DNA of 64,000 bases from Terana coerulea (GCA_024811115.1 JAKOGH010000096.1:215033-279032); one strand, 5' to 3'. Positions 1 through 13,411 are shown, counted from the first letter of the stretch. The notes: generated by a model not told the origin, from the sequence alone. A program made the numbers and translations.

Positions 1-913
1 GTCCGTCGCGGAACACGTCGTCATGAGCATCCTCCTGCTCGTCCGGAACTTCGTCCCTGCACACGAGGTGCGTTATCACGTGTTAACGCCCATAATTAAG
101 ACCTCAGGCACTGATCGGCTGTGTCGAATGTCATTCATAGATGATCGAGCGCGGGGCGACTGGGTCGTGTCTGACGTCGCCCGCAACGCGTTCGACCTCG
201 AGGGCAAGGTTGTCGGGACCATCGGTGCCGGCCGCATCGGCTTCCGTGTTCTGCAGCGTCTCGTGCCTTTCAACTGCAAGGAGCTGCTCTACTACGACTA
301 CGCCCCTCTTCCTGAGCACGCTGCCAAGGAGGTCAACGCCCGCCGTGTCGATGACCTGAAGGACTTCGTCTCTCAGGTACGCCATGACAGCGATTGCCGG
401 TGGACTATGGCACTGACTGCAACACATAGTGCGATGTGATCACCGTCAACTGCCCGCTGCACGAGGGCACCAAGGGCCTCGTGAACGAAGACCTCCTCAA
501 GTCGTTCAAGAAGGGCGCGTGGCTCGTCAACACCGCGCGCGGCGCGATCTGCGACAAGGACGCCGTCGCGGCCGCGCTCAAGAGCGGGCAGATCAACGGC
601 TACGCGGGCGACGTGTGGAACGTGCAGCCGGCGCCGAAGGAGCACGTCTGGCGGACGGCGAAGAACCCGCTCGGCGGCGGGAACGGCATGGTGCCGCACT
701 ACTCGGGCACGACGCTCGACGCGCAGGCGCGCTACGCCGCCGGCACGAAGTCGATCTTGGAGAACTACCTCGGCGACAAGGACCAGGAGCCCCAAAACGT
801 CATCATTGGCAAGAGTGAGTGCTTTGTTGCGCTGCGTTGTGGCTCAGCTGCTGATGTGCCGATGTGCTGCAGAGGGCTACGAGACCAAGGCGTACGGCCA
901 GCGCCAGAAGTAA
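1..913 (+). CDS. FDH1: NAD-dependent formate dehydrogenase, C-terminal part (5' end outside window)
   Basis: Oxidises formate to CO2 with NAD+; cytosolic, linked to methanol/oxalate-derived formate disposal in wood-decay fungi. The Rossmann motif GAGRIG, the NTARGAIC segment, the catalytic His in [11 protein letters not shown] and the ending KAYGQRQK are visible. Four exons are in the window: 1-67, 141-376, 430-814 and 873-913, with GT-AG introns. The N-terminal part lies left of the window. Odd: the natural splice 68-140 (donor GTGCGT, acceptor CATAG) gives HEMIERG but then leaves the conserved [11 protein letters not shown] segment in another frame. One extra G in the GGGG run at 153-156 would restore it; the alternative donor at 72 (GTTATC) keeps frame but is a poor site. 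Family assignment is secure; only the first junction is uncertain. Confidence 0.93.
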
Positions 914-1544
914 ATGCTTGCTCTTCCAATATCAAAGGGGATCCGAGGGACAATGTATCACTACGAAGCCAACTGTATTTATACATGACACAACGCAATG
1001 TACTGTTGATGGCATTCTCGATCGTGCTTGAGAGACGAGCATGAGGTGGCATCTGCGTCGGCAGAACCAAACCAAGCAATGAATGCATAAGCTAAATCAT
1101 CAGTATACTCGAGTCGATTCACAACGCTCAACATTGACATCATAATGAACAAGCCGTACTGTGCTGTCCAGCGATCCACCCACTCTGATACCTGCACCTC
1201 TGACTGCGCTAAACAACGGTGACATTACTGCATCTTTCAGGCAAGGAGCACCCTCACAGCCAAATTAGTAGTCAATATTTTTGGATGTAGATTAAATCGG
1301 TAGACTTCAAAAGAAACACCTGCGACGCTTGGTACAAGTACTGCTTGGCCAACCTCGAGGCTTGCGTCACCGCTAAAATGCGGGGAAGAGGAATTGCGGG
1401 GTACGCCCGGGAGATGCCGAGCACGTTGTGCGGGGTGTTGCGGGCGCCTTAGCGCCGTGTGCTGCTTTGCTGTTCCCTTGACTGTGTCGGATATCACAAG
1501 CCTCTCGCTGCCCGACACCCACTCTGACGCCGCGAGCTTGTTGC
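914..1544. other. Intergenic: 3' end of FDH and promoter of bHLH gene
   Basis: No coherent coding exon is seen on either strand. The stretch is AT-richer than the flanking exons and presumably holds the FDH 3' UTR and the upstream region of the bHLH gene. Confidence 0.6.
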
Positions 1545-2964
1545 ATGGCTCTGCTCACTCACTCCGAAACCGCCGCCTTCAACGGCTTTCTCTACTCCAT
1601 CGACGTCGGCGACGCCCTCGAATGGAGCGGCCTCAGCCCAGAGCACCTGCCGCTGACCCCAGCGCAGGGCAAGGAGGCCTTGGCGAAGGCGACCAAGGAT
1701 CTCATGTCCCTCGAGCCTAATTTGGGAACCCAAGAGCCCGCGGAGCCGTTCAAGCAGGTGCGCTCGTCGAGCGACACGACGAGCAGTTGGCCGAGCTTCC
1801 AGGGCGAGGCGACGGCGGGGGCAACGCACGCCAGCAGGGGCAGGGCTACACGTACGGCTTCGGCGTCCCGTCGTCGTCCAGGCAGCCCCATAGGCCGACC
1901 CACCCGACCGGCGCAGCGAGCGAGCACCTGCTGCGCTCGCCGACGCAGGACCTCTTCCGTCTCCCGCGCTCGACGTCGCCCAAACCGCACGCCAGCCCCA
2001 GCACGGCGGCCCCGTCCGCCTTCAATTTTCCGCCGGGCGAGGGTCACGCGCACGCCCACGGCGCGCGCCCGGGCCCGTACGCCGCCGCCGCCTCCGCGCC
2101 CGCGGTCCTGCACCGCCAGCCGTCGAGCTCGAAGCGCGGCGTCCCCGCCGACGGCGACTGGCCCGGCTCCGCGGGGGCAGCGCGAAGCGGCGGCGGCCGT
2201 CCGTCGCCACGCAGCCGCCCAGCGCACCACCACCATCGATCGACGCGCCGGCCCGCCCGTCGCGCGCGCGGCCGCCCCGGGCCTCCTCGAGCTCCTCCTC
2301 GTCGCACACGCCGGCCGGCACCCCGCGCGATGGCGAGCCCGGCGGCGGCGCGAAGCCCGCGCTGCTCTCGCCGTCGCAGAAGCGGGCGAACCACATCCAG
2401 TCCGAGCAGAAGCGCCGGGCGAACATCCGCCGGGGCTACGAGGCGCTGTGCGAGGTCGTACCTGCGCTCCGGGACGCGATACGGGCGGAGGAGGAAAGCG
2501 GTAGGCACCCCTGTTGTGCGCGTAGAGCACAAATGCTGAATGGCGTGCCACTGCAGCTCGGGCGGCGGCAGAGGACGACAAGGGGCGGAAGCGCAAGAAA
2601 AAGGCGAAGGGTGCGATCGAGGATGGGGATAAGCTCGACGGGCGGGCGGGGCCCAAGAGCGAGAACGTTGTCCTGCAAAAGAGTACGCATAATCTTTCAC
2701 CTTCAGCGCGGTTCTCGCATATCATTCCGTTATTTACTAACCATCCTCTCAGCAATTGATCACCTACACGTCTTGCTCGCTGAACGCGCAAATCTGTCGC
2801 AGCGGTTGGACCACGCACGCGCTTCACTCGGACGCGGGCATCCTGCGCTGGCATGTTCACCGGACCACCTCGATGACAAGGGCGTGCCGCTGTGGGAGCG
2901 TGAGTGGATGGGCGGGACTGGCTGGGGTGACGCAGACGAGGACGCTGCGGAAGATGACGCATGA
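1545..2964 (+). CDS. bHLH leucine-zipper transcription factor
   Basis: Predicted nuclear DNA-binding regulator. The N-terminus (MALLTHSETAAFNGFLYSID) is followed by a Pro/Ser/His/Ala-rich linker. The basic region and helix 1 start at 2380 (KRANHIQSEQKRRANIRRGY), and helix 2 plus a short zipper come after intron 2683-2752 (IDHLHVLLAERANLSQRL). A second intron starts at 2501 and ends at 2556 or 2571. The loop is unusually long, about 45 residues and lysine-rich (KGRKRKKKAKG). The C-terminus is acidic and stops at 2962-2964. The SEQKRR core resembles fungal E-box binders such as Ino4- or Cbf1-like proteins, but I cannot assign an ortholog. Frame changes occur near 1817-1821 (or a 77-nt intron 1758-1834) and at the GGGGG run 2173-2177; each is fixed by one more G. 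Confidence 0.82.
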
Positions 2965-3642
2965 GCGTGGAGGGCCGCCTCAAGAACACTGGGAGTGCTC
3001 GAAGAACTCTGCCGCTGCTGATATGTTTGTTTTGCATTTTGTACATTATAGCGCGACCAATGCTGGTCGTAATTGGGACACTAATGGACCTCGAGACCGC
3101 GAGTGGTTGCGACGGTTTGTAATGTTACTCACTGTGGGAGTGTACTACGTTGGCGTTTTACTGCTACATTTTTCCGATATTTCTACTCGTGCAAGTTACA
3201 GCCATACTAAAGATGTAATCAAGCCATACAGCGACTCGAACTTCTTCATCTTCTTGACTCACGCTCCGTTAGGGTGATCCTCTTGACACGCGGACCGAGA
3301 CGTTGATCGGTGTGGACTCGGAGATGCATGACCTGATCACCTTAGTCTCTAGTACACTCCATGAAATAAAGGCTGCGAATGAGGATATTTGCTATCATCC
3401 CCGCCAGCACACCCCGTATACCCAATGTATACCTCTTTTGATAGATTACACGTTAATCCGACATTCGCATCGCAAGGCCCGATAAATATTGACACAGGAG
3501 TGAACGGAGGTAGTACAGATCGATGCGAGCAGATGGTGACGCTTGTTCGTTGAACATATACTGCTATGGCCCATTCATCATTTGGATAAGTTTAGGATAA
3601 CAAGTGGGCGAGCATACCTAGTTGGCTGGACTTGCCATCCGC
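2965..3642. other. Intergenic, convergent 3' ends
   Basis: Lies between the 3' ends of the bHLH gene (+) and F-box gene A (-). AT-rich, with no conserved coding segment; nothing else recognised. Confidence 0.6.
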
Positions 3643-5111
3643 CTACGAAACAATGGGCTTTGTCACTACTTTCCCTTGACCACAGAGTCGCGGAGCCAGC
3701 AGCATGCCGAGGTCTGGAATCTCCGACTGCCCAAAGACATCGTCCGTATGTGTGAAGATAAAGGTGACATGCGGTAAGCGATAGCGGTCTATCACGAGCG
3801 TGAGCGCATCCTCGATATGAGCAAAGGTCTCAGTTGAAGGTATGTCGGCAGCCTGAGCGCCGCGGTCTTGAACCGCGAAGCAGAGCGTAAGCTTTGTCAG
3901 AGCCAAGATGCCAGGATTTGAAGTTGCGACGTGCGACAATGAGACGGGGAAGCTGACCACCTCTTCATTCCTTTCATGTTCTCTGCCAGGCATCTCGTCC
4001 ATGGGGGAGTTGACATAGAGATATCCCTCCAATGTGAGGGACTGTAGATCGCGATGTCCTGATAGATTCCAACGGTGAAAGACTCCGCCCCTATGAGGAT
4101 CAACAACTTAATCGCTCTGCACGTCTTTTGGAAGATGTATGTCCACTCACGAAGTCCGACATGATAGAATAAGCACTGCAAATGCTGTAGATGAGGTGCA
4201 ACGAGACCAAAGAAGGTCCGCGCGGCAGGGGAGGTTGGGACATCCTGGGAGGAATAGATGGTCAAGGCCTGAAGCTTCTCCATTGCAGGCGACGCCATCA
4301 GACGGTACCATAACCCGTCGCTGGCCGAATCCGAAATCGCAAGCGAGAAAACCTCCAGAGGGGTTGCCTCAGACAATGAACCAGCACGAGATTTGAGTCT
4401 GAAGCAACTGTTCGGATCGAGAAGAAGCTCATCAAGCCTCTCAAAGCAATCCAGAAGGGGTGGCGCATCTCCGTCGTCCCTGTACCTCATAGTCTGGTAC
4501 GTATGAGTGGAGAACGCCACACGAACCTGACGCAGAGAGGGAGGCGCAATTATACAGTGGTGTGATAGGCTAGCGGTGACCGCAACGTTCACGAGATGTA
4601 GGTAGGATAGCTTTGGCATGTAAGAGATAAGCTCGACGAGGAGGTGCAGGTCGAGAACATCTTCATCCCTTTGGTAAAGCTCGCAGTTCCAGTGATCAAC
4701 GGCAACGTCGTCAAACCACGGCCAAGCATCGAGCTTCAGTCGCCGCAGACTTTTCTGCGCGACAGGGGATCTCCGGATGAAGGCCAAGAACATGGGGACA
4801 GTCTTGTAACGTGTGTCTGCCCTCGCTCGTGAAAAGCGGGTCGGCGCGTAGAGAGGTGGGGGCTGTTTCGCGCCATCTCGTACAAGTGCACTGGAAGTGA
4901 TATACGAAGGCGGGTCGTATCTGAAGGAGTATGTGACATCCCGGAAGAGATGGGGAAACGCCACGGCATTCCAGGATCGCGAGACGAGAGAGCAGGAATG
5001 TAAGTCTTGTTTGCCGTGGTAAGGCTTCTCCCAAGCTTCTTCGCAGTCCGCCAGGTGCAAGTTGGCGAGAACTGCATCAACGAGCTCGGGAGGCAACGTT
5101 ATGCAGGGCAT
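3643..5111 (-). CDS. F-box/LRR-like protein A
   Basis: Likely substrate-recognition subunit of an SCF ubiquitin ligase. The N-terminal F-box (LPPELVDAVLANLHLAD, then SCSLVSRSWNAVAFPHLFR) is followed by a long region of imperfect leucine-rich strands (e.g. KLSYLHLVNVAV, RLDELLLD). Two exons fit without error: 4147-5111 and 3643-4090, with a 56-nt intron (donor GTGGAC). This joins GLRE to GGVFHRWNLSGH and gives 470 aa. Ignoring the intron gives a wrong 404-aa reading. A close paralog (B) lies 2.2 kb away on the same strand, across a GH11 xylanase gene. Such F-box families are expanded and fast-evolving in Agaricomycetes; the substrate cannot be guessed. Confidence 0.85.
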
Positions 5112-6723
<1,612 letters not shown>

Positions 6724-7299
6724 GATATGCCCCGCACTGGCTCCGGGACGGGCACTGGTAGTGGTAGTATGGGTACGGGTTCGGCGCCTGTATCGCGATA
6801 GGACGAGTTGGGGTCTATGTACGTGCGTGAAGGAGGTGTATAATCAAGCTGTCGGTCGATATTTGAAAGTATCCGTTTCCGGCTTGCGTTCGAGTTCTGC
6901 CAATGCGGTCAGAGCCGGATAATGCACCGGGCGCCAATAATCGTCAAGATTCTCAGCGTAGCCCAACGTCACGCTCGCCTGCATCGCGTACGCAGACCAA
7001 GTTGCTTAGAATAAAGATATATAGTGACTCAAGTACTGGGTTCATGCTACCCGTAAACTTGTATCCGATAGCGCCCTTCATAAACCAATTCAACGTACAC
7101 CTACCCGAGATGTCAGCAGGTTTGTGAAGTGCGATGGAGCTGGCACCTACTCGCAATTACGAATCTCATTCCTAATAAAGCTGCTAGTATGACTGAGAGC
7201 TATGAGCAAGCTGACCAAGGATGGTGAAAAGGTTAAATGTACCTAGTAGTCTGACAGATATGGCTCAACAGTTGCCACTATTTTCCCTTGCTGCTAGAG
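6724..7299. other. Convergent intergenic region
   Basis: 3' flanks of the xylanase (+) and F-box B (-). A short GGTAGTGGTAGTATGGGTACGG-like G/T-rich stretch follows the xylanase stop (about 6752-6780). Nothing else recognised. Confidence 0.5.
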
Positions 7300-8656
7300 T
7301 CATGGAGCCAGCTCTACACAGATCTTCTGGATGAATTTCGGCTCGTCTGGGTGGATGTCACGGAAGATGAAGACAAAGGTGATAGAGGGTAAGCGGCAGC
7401 GCTCAACAACGGCTACGAGACCATCCTCAAACTCAGCGAAGTCGTTTGCTGAGGGTGTGGAAGGCTGATCAATTACCGAGGAAATGAGTTGAATTGTCAA
7501 TTCCTGCAGAAACTCCACACCAGGTTGTGAAGTCGCAAGTTGGAGCAGGGAGATGGGGAGGCCAATAACATTTTTGAGCCGCCGCGCTCATCGCAGCGAG
7601 AGCGCACGCTGTCATAATCATGATAGAGATGTCCACCTGTCGTGAGGGTTCCCAAATTGCGGCAGAGAGCAATATCAATCATTTCACTTGGATGGGCAGC
7701 TACTCAGAGTACCAGACATTGTTGAATTAGAAAGAACAAGCTCAAGAAATGAGATGGAAACTCACAAACTCTGTCATCGGAATCCACGCAATGCAGTTGC
7801 CGCAGCTGAGGTGCAACGAGAGGGAACAAGGGATGCCCTTTTGACCGCCATAGACCTTCAGGAGAATAGGCGGTTAGCGACCGAAGACTCTGCTTGGTAG
7901 GGGATTGGATGAGGTATTCAAATAATTCAGGGCCAACTCCATGAATTGTCAGAGAGGACACCTCCAGGGAGGTAGCGGGTATTTTGTCACTAAGTGTTGC
8001 TGATTGGACATCATCGATACAAAGCTCATCTAGCTTCCCTAAGTGATGTAAAAGAGCAGTGATATCCAAAATCGTGTCGAGGCCACCTCCAACTACGAGA
8101 GCGGGACGCGATACTAACACGGCGTAGAGAGGGAGTGCAAGATAGCGTGATTGTAGGTAGGGCTGCGGGCGACTGCGACATTCACGAGACGAAGAGTAGA
8201 CAGCCGAGGCAAGTAGGATATAAGCTCACGGAGCGCTTGCGGGTCGAGAACGTCGGAGCAGGAGTAGGGGTGAACATCGAAATTGCCAGAACAGGAAGAC
8301 GGCCACGCGTCGAGCACGAGCTGCTGCAGACTTTTCCGGACAGCGGGCGAATTCTGGACGATAGCGAGAAACATGGGAAAGGTCTTGTACCGCGTTTCTG
8401 GCCTCATGGAGGAAAAATGAGTGGTGGGACGGCTGGACCAGTCAGTGCTGAACTCAGGAAGGTATCGGAAGGAATATACGACGTTTCGAAATAGATGGGG
8501 AATAGCTAAGGCGTTCCAGGACCGCGAGACGAGAGAGCACGAGTGTAGATCTTGTTTCCCGTGATAAGGCTCGTCGCAGTCGCGTTCCCAGCTGCTTGAG
8601 TGCAAGGCGGCGAAGAGCGCGTCGACGAGCTCCGGGGGTAAGGCTGGGCCGGGCAT
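7300..8656 (-). CDS. F-box/LRR-like protein B, paralog of A; reading frame broken
   Basis: Same architecture and clear homology to F-box A: LPPELVDALFAALH, YHGKQDLHSCSLVSRSWNA, then leucine-rich strands, and an ending RCRLPSITFVFIF matching RYRLPHVTFIFTH in A. An intron at 7687-7761 lies at the same place and phase as in A. Two frame breaks remain: near 8137-8141 (one base short after HAI) and at the T5 run 7571-7575 (A5 on the coding strand, one base short between ERGGSK and VIGLPISLLQLATS). Because comparable breaks occur in conserved genes of this window, I cannot tell a decaying copy from sequence error. If intact, about 425-430 aa. Confidence 0.72.
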
Positions 8657-8998
8657 AACACGACCTTGAAGAACGCGAACTGGTTCTATTTTAGCCCCTT
8701 AATGTTTTATAGACTGAAACACCAACGCACCGGAGCTAGGATTGTGCAGAGCAGAAGGATCAGTACACTGTAACGGCGTGGTTGACGGTTGGGAGTACGT
8801 TGCTAAGCGCCTGGTGGCGAAGTGCATCGATTGATACCAGCCTAGATAACAAAATGCTTACCCGTGTTTCAAGTACTGTCAGTGGGACTTCGTAGTCACA
8901 CCTCAGCCAGAAGCTGGCCGGAAGAGATTCAGGAAAGCATGAACCAGTATTATAAGCATATGAATAAACTAGACACAGTCCAAAACACAGCGCACAGC

Positions 8999-10597
8999 TC
9001 AGAAGCCCGCGGCGCAAGACGCGTTCCACGCCGCGTCGCCCCACGTCACATTCGCCTGCGCGGCGTACGTCGCGGCAAAGTCACTCAGGGCGCACGAGCC
9101 GAGCTTCCGGTTCATGCTCCTGCACGGCGTGAGCGGCACGGGGGCCTCGTTCAGCAGCAGGCGCACCTGCGGGCCCTTGAACCTACAGCGGGCGCAAGGG
9201 TGAATAACGTGTTGGGCAATCACGAAAGGCAGACGTACGACGAGGTGCACGTGAACTTCTCCCAGGTCATCATCGCCGCGAACGGCACCTGGAAGGACGT
9301 GCGCCATTTTCGGTTGGCGGGCGCGGGGCCCTTGGCCGAGAGTTTCGGCGTGTCCCTGGAAACCCGGTCAGAAAACCGAAACATATGCGTATTCTGTCCG
9401 CAGACTCACTTGGCGAGACCCAGCGCGGTGAGCGCCATGTCGATCGTGGTGTCGTGGCCGAACTCGAGGTACATCGGCTGCGCGGCGCCCGTCGCGTTCG
9501 GAGAACCGCTCGGCGAGCTTCGCGACGTAGAGAGAGCCAAGGACCGGGCCCATGCTGCCCGGCAGGTTGTACCCGAACGCGCCGTCCATGAGCAGATCCA
9601 GCTCATACTCGAAGTTCTCGATCTCGCTCTCGGTGAACGCAGCGCACCAGGGCGAGACGCCATGCGCCGCGAGGTCGTACGCGCAAGCGTAGAGGGCGCC
9701 ATGGACGTCGGCAGTCGTGAGGTTCACACCCGGGAGGACCTTGTTCAGACGCTTGGCGATGGGGGCAGGTACACGGCGCCCCACTCGATCGTAAGGTTGT
9801 TACCAAAGTTGTAGTCCCACTTGGCACAGGTGTCCATGGGCGTGATCCACGAGACGGTCGAGTTGTTCTCGGCGATAGTCTGGAATGCAGTCGAGTTGAG
9901 GCCGCCCCACGCGCGGCCAAAGTATCCGTTCGCAAACCTTACAGCCCTGGGTTCAGCGATTGTATCTTTGCGTCTTGACGTAAATTGACTCACCATTGCG
10001 CTGATTCGATGACTCTGTCCTGTGCGCCCACCAGAACAGACGCCGCCTTCAGGTTCGGATACGTCTGGGCAAACCTTCACAGATCGTCAGTACGACGGCG
10101 TCTCCGCCATAATAAATAGCGCACTTGACACCGTGGTCGAACAGTTGCAGCCTGCCCGGCGCAGTGAGGTCGTCGTGGCCGAGCGTGGAGACATAGCCCG
10201 CCTTCAAGAACTCGAGGGCCGCTGGGCAGCTTCACCTTCTTGATCGTTGCAGATGAGTTGCCGAGCTTCGAGACAAGGCCCGTGATGAACGTCAGCTCGG
10301 ACGCAAGCGGATATCGCGAACCATGACGTTGCATCTACCCAGACGCCAAGTCACGTTTGAGCACCGCAAAGTCGCAGACTAATGAAAATGCAAGAGACGC
10401 ACCAGCATCACTTGGTCCACCGTGCAGTCCTCCGGGAGGTCGACGTCGAGGCCGCTCGGGACCGGCGCGGCGCGGTACGGGCTGAGGTTCCCGAGGTGGC
10501 TGCTGGAGTCGAACGCCCGGCGGGCGAGCTCGTGTGACGCACCCGCGCCGGACGCGAGGGCGACGAGGGGGAGCAGCGCGACGAAAGACGCAAGCAT
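8999..10597 (-). CDS. Secreted histidine acid phosphatase (phytase-like)
   Basis: Extracellular phosphomonoesterase, two-step catalysis through phospho-histidine. Signal peptide MLASFVALLPLVALASGAGA; active-site RHGSRYP begins exon 2; the proton-donor HDTT motif is in LEFGHDTTIDMALTALGL. Later landmarks are QVRLLLNEAPVPL and a Cys-rich end. Six exons: 10403-10597, 10125-10334, 9994-10074, 9410-9937, 9239-9355, 8999-9182. Three homopolymer frame breaks must be allowed: 10216-10218 (one base too many, giving LPSGLEFLKAGY), 9761-9765 (one too few, VYLPPIAKRLN) and 9500-9501 (one too many, AERFSNATGAAQP). The folds and motifs are complete, so the family is secure. Broader than a dedicated phytase cannot be excluded. 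Confidence 0.9.
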
Positions 10598-10686
10598 CGT
10601 GGGTGGCACCGCTTTCTCCGAAGGCCTGCTGAACACCGAGCGAAGAGTCGAGGAGCCTCGTCGTCCACGCTCCCGCTGCCCCCGTC

Positions 10687-10696
10687 TTTATATATA
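10687..10696 (-). promoter_or_regulatory. TATA box of the acid phosphatase gene
   Basis: On the minus strand this reads TATATATAAA, about 90 nt upstream of the phosphatase ATG at 10597. Good consensus and spacing for a regulated secreted-enzyme gene. Confidence 0.6.
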
Positions 10697-11739
10697 TTCG
10701 CAGCGGGTAAGACCTATCGGAGGCTGCCAGGACAAATGGGCCGCGCAACGTGCTCGGTGAGTTGATAGCATCTGCGGGCGCCGAGAAAAATGGAATTGCC
10801 TTGAGGCACGGGCTGATAGCGCGTCTCGGCGCCGGCGTCGTTCCATGTGGAATACGACAGCGGTCGTGTGGCCCGCACGGCGTGCCCTCGTTGGTCGCTG
10901 GAAGCCCAGAAAAACATTCCCGTCCGGGGCAAGGCACAGACGAGTCGGCCCTGGGCATGCCCTGGTGATGACATGCGCGATGCCGGTTGGGCGCTTAGCG
11001 AAATCAGCGGGCTTGGCTTCAGTGAGAAAAAAATGCGGGGAGGGAAATCGTGTTTCTGCTGTAGAAAGAACGTTGCTCGTCAGCGGGAGTCGAGACCGTG
11101 TAGCTAAAGGACGTACTTGTGGATGAGGCGCACGTTGCTCTGCGCAACACAACGCGAGGGTGCTTCAGGAGCTGTACGCCGCCCGGTATACGTAGGGAGG
11201 TACCCGTTGGTGACGTCGACCATGAAGTAAGGCACCTGGAAGGAAATTAAAGTGGTGAGAGCACAAACGAAAGGAGACAAACCATCTACACAAACAGCAC
11301 CAGAACACGCTTGACATCAAAGAAGAAGAAAACCCTCTATACCGCCAGAACGGAAGAATATAAGTCGACTAGCCGACCAAAGATAATATACACGATAGCA
11401 GAACCAGCCCTGCGGCATGGCGTAGCAGGGACAGGGACGGTGGGCGTTCTGCCGAAAGTGCGACGTGCATAGAAAAAACAATACGAGTGCGGTAAGGTAT
11501 GCATTGCGACGGTGTGAGGCGGCTCGGAACAAAGCGATAGATGTGAAGTATACTGGAAAGCTCTAGATGGTGACATGCATGCGAAGCGAAGGCGGGGGTG
11601 GGAAGTGAAGTGGGCGCAACGAGGGACGGAGGCGTGGTGGAGGCGTCGCCGGAGCGTCTGTGCGGGTCGAAAGGAGGCGGAGTCGGCGGGCGCGCCCCTG
11701 ACAGGATTTTGGCGGGAACACGCGTGGGGGCCGCGCGGC
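10697..11739. other. Intergenic region upstream of phosphatase, downstream of Nudix gene
   Basis: No confident gene. On the minus strand near 11110-11240 a good intron acceptor (TTCCTTCCAG) precedes a 43-codon open stretch (PYFMVDVTNGYLPTYTG...), too short and unmatched to call. The rest looks non-coding. Confidence 0.5.
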
Positions 11740-12366
11740 CTACCGCCGGGGCGCGAGCGAGGAGAGCGCGAGGCCCTGCGCGAGCTCCGCCTTCCACTGC
11801 AGCCGGCGGATCGCCTCGGGGTAGTCGACCCACTCCCGCCGCCGCTCCTTACTCTCGAGCCACTCCTGGTCAAGGTCCGCGACGTCGAGCTCGTAGAAAT
11901 GGTACGTGGACGAAGCAGAGGGAATCGTGGTCACGAAGCGCGTGATCGTCCCGCGTACGCCCGCTGCAAGCACAAACCGGTGGCAGGGCGAAGAAGGGGG
12001 AGCGCGTCAGGAATGGGGATCGTGACGGTTAAGGATAAAGGGTGAGACCTTCTTCCAAGGCTTCTCTCGAGGCTGCTGCTTCCAAGCCCCCCATCTGTAG
12101 ACTCCCATCCTCCTTTTGGCACTGCGACGTGTTCGGTTTCGCGTAGTATAGAGTGGCAACTGGTCAGTGTGGGCTCCAAATAGTTTGCACAGGGTGAAAG
12201 GGGGCGGCGATTGGGGAAGAGAGGGAGTAGAAAAGCAAACGGAGGACTCACAGACCCAACCATTTGGCCGTTTCCGACTTGTTATTAGAAGCACCTTCCC
12301 CGCCGCTCGTGCGATGGGAATGGCGCAACACACGATGCGCGGCGTCGATCGTCCTTTGTTGCTCAT
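11740..12366 (-). CDS. Nudix hydrolase, diphosphoinositol-polyphosphate phosphohydrolase type
   Basis: Small Nudix protein (about 137 aa), probably cleaving diphosphoinositol polyphosphates or dinucleoside polyphosphates. Exon 1 (12252-12366) encodes TPRIVCCAIPIARAAGKVLL and ends NGWV; exon 2 (12049-12121) supplies LPKGGWESTDGG and the Nudix box helix SREALEE; exon 3 (11740-11963) continues AGVRGTITRFV and YHFYELDV. The WVLPKGGWE and REALEEAGV motifs fit the DIPP subfamily (yeast Ddp1-like). Exon 2 contains a C6 run at 12087-12092 (G6 on the coding strand) one base too long to join TDGG with LEAAASREALEE. Introns are 130 and 85 nt. Confidence 0.86.
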
Positions 12367-13411
12367 CGCGGGCGAGACGTGTAGGTGCTGGTGGGCGGGG
12401 GTGGTGGGCGTAAAAGCGCAGGTGGCGGCCGTGCGGAAGAACTGGCGTCCCGGAGGTGGGAGGTGAGCTCCGCGAAGCGTGCGCGAGACGTAATAGGGCG
12501 TACTGACGTCTTACGGACGCAAAGGTCGCAGCGCAGGTGGATGGTTGCGGGGCCGTTGTCGACAAGGTGACACTGCTCAGCGGTCTAATACTCTCGCTGA
12601 TGATTTTCTGATGGCCGGCTGGGAGAGCGAGCAGCGCAAGCGGGGATGCGGGGTGGTGGGGGAAGTGTCGCGAGCGCGGTGGGCGGCGGCGGCGGGCTGG
12701 CGGGGGCACACGACCGTTGGAGATGAGTGAATAAAAGAAAGGAGTGGTGAGGGGTCTTATGTGGGTGTGACGGAAAGTCGACAGGCGGCTCGCGAAGCGT
12801 ATGAGCTCAGCCCAATTGCGCGGCGCGGTGGGCCACGACATGGCCGTCGGTGCGGCGAGAGAGGCGCAGACTCTTCCCACCCAGCCCGGCCAATCCATGC
12901 ACGCACGTTGCTCGGTCTCCTAAGGGCCGAGCTTCCCCTTTCTGATGTCTATCAGTCACAAAATCAGGCCGTGCTATCCTCAGCCCAGGGTTTCGCTCAT
13001 GACGCTCGCTTCCTGGCCTCAAAACTAGCACACCGCCGTTGACGTCGTAGAAGCAAATCTCATCTCATGCACATCAACTTCTGCAGGATCAGCCTCATAC
13101 CGAATCGACGCTCTGCAGAAGCCCTCCCAGTGACCGGAGATTCGTCCGGGGAACCATACATCATCTTCGCGCACAACAAACACCGACCAGGCAGCACCGT
13201 ACCTGACAGCCCTGCACAGAATGTCCTCAATATGTTCTTGTCTTCAATCCAGGGTCCTTGGCCGTCTATCCATGCCACGAGTGAATACAGAAAAGCAAGT
13301 CACACGATCCAAATACGTTAGCGTGTAACCATATCACCAAGCGTCTACTCATTCCACCTACACGCCCCAGTCAGCGGACGATACTCGGTATGTCATACTT
13401 GGAAGAATGAC
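12367..13411. other. Intergenic region, Nudix promoter and ZIP 3' flank
   Basis: GC-rich upstream half, AT-richer downstream half; several open frames but none with protein-like composition or recognisable motif. Confidence 0.5.

Noticed and set aside
1592..3046. 484-codon minus-strand frame
   Set aside because: Mirror of the GC-rich bHLH gene; Arg/Ala/Pro-rich shadow composition.
4069..4075. Frame break in F-box A
   Set aside because: First taken as a missing base, but a 56-nt intron 4091-4146 joins both parts in frame, so no error is needed.
11110..11240. Small gene with VPYFMVDVTNGYLPTYTG
   Set aside because: About 43 codons after a good acceptor but no upstream exon, start or homolog.
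12248..12898. 216-codon minus-strand frame over the Nudix promoter
   Set aside because: It overlaps Nudix exon 1 in another frame and lacks protein-like features.
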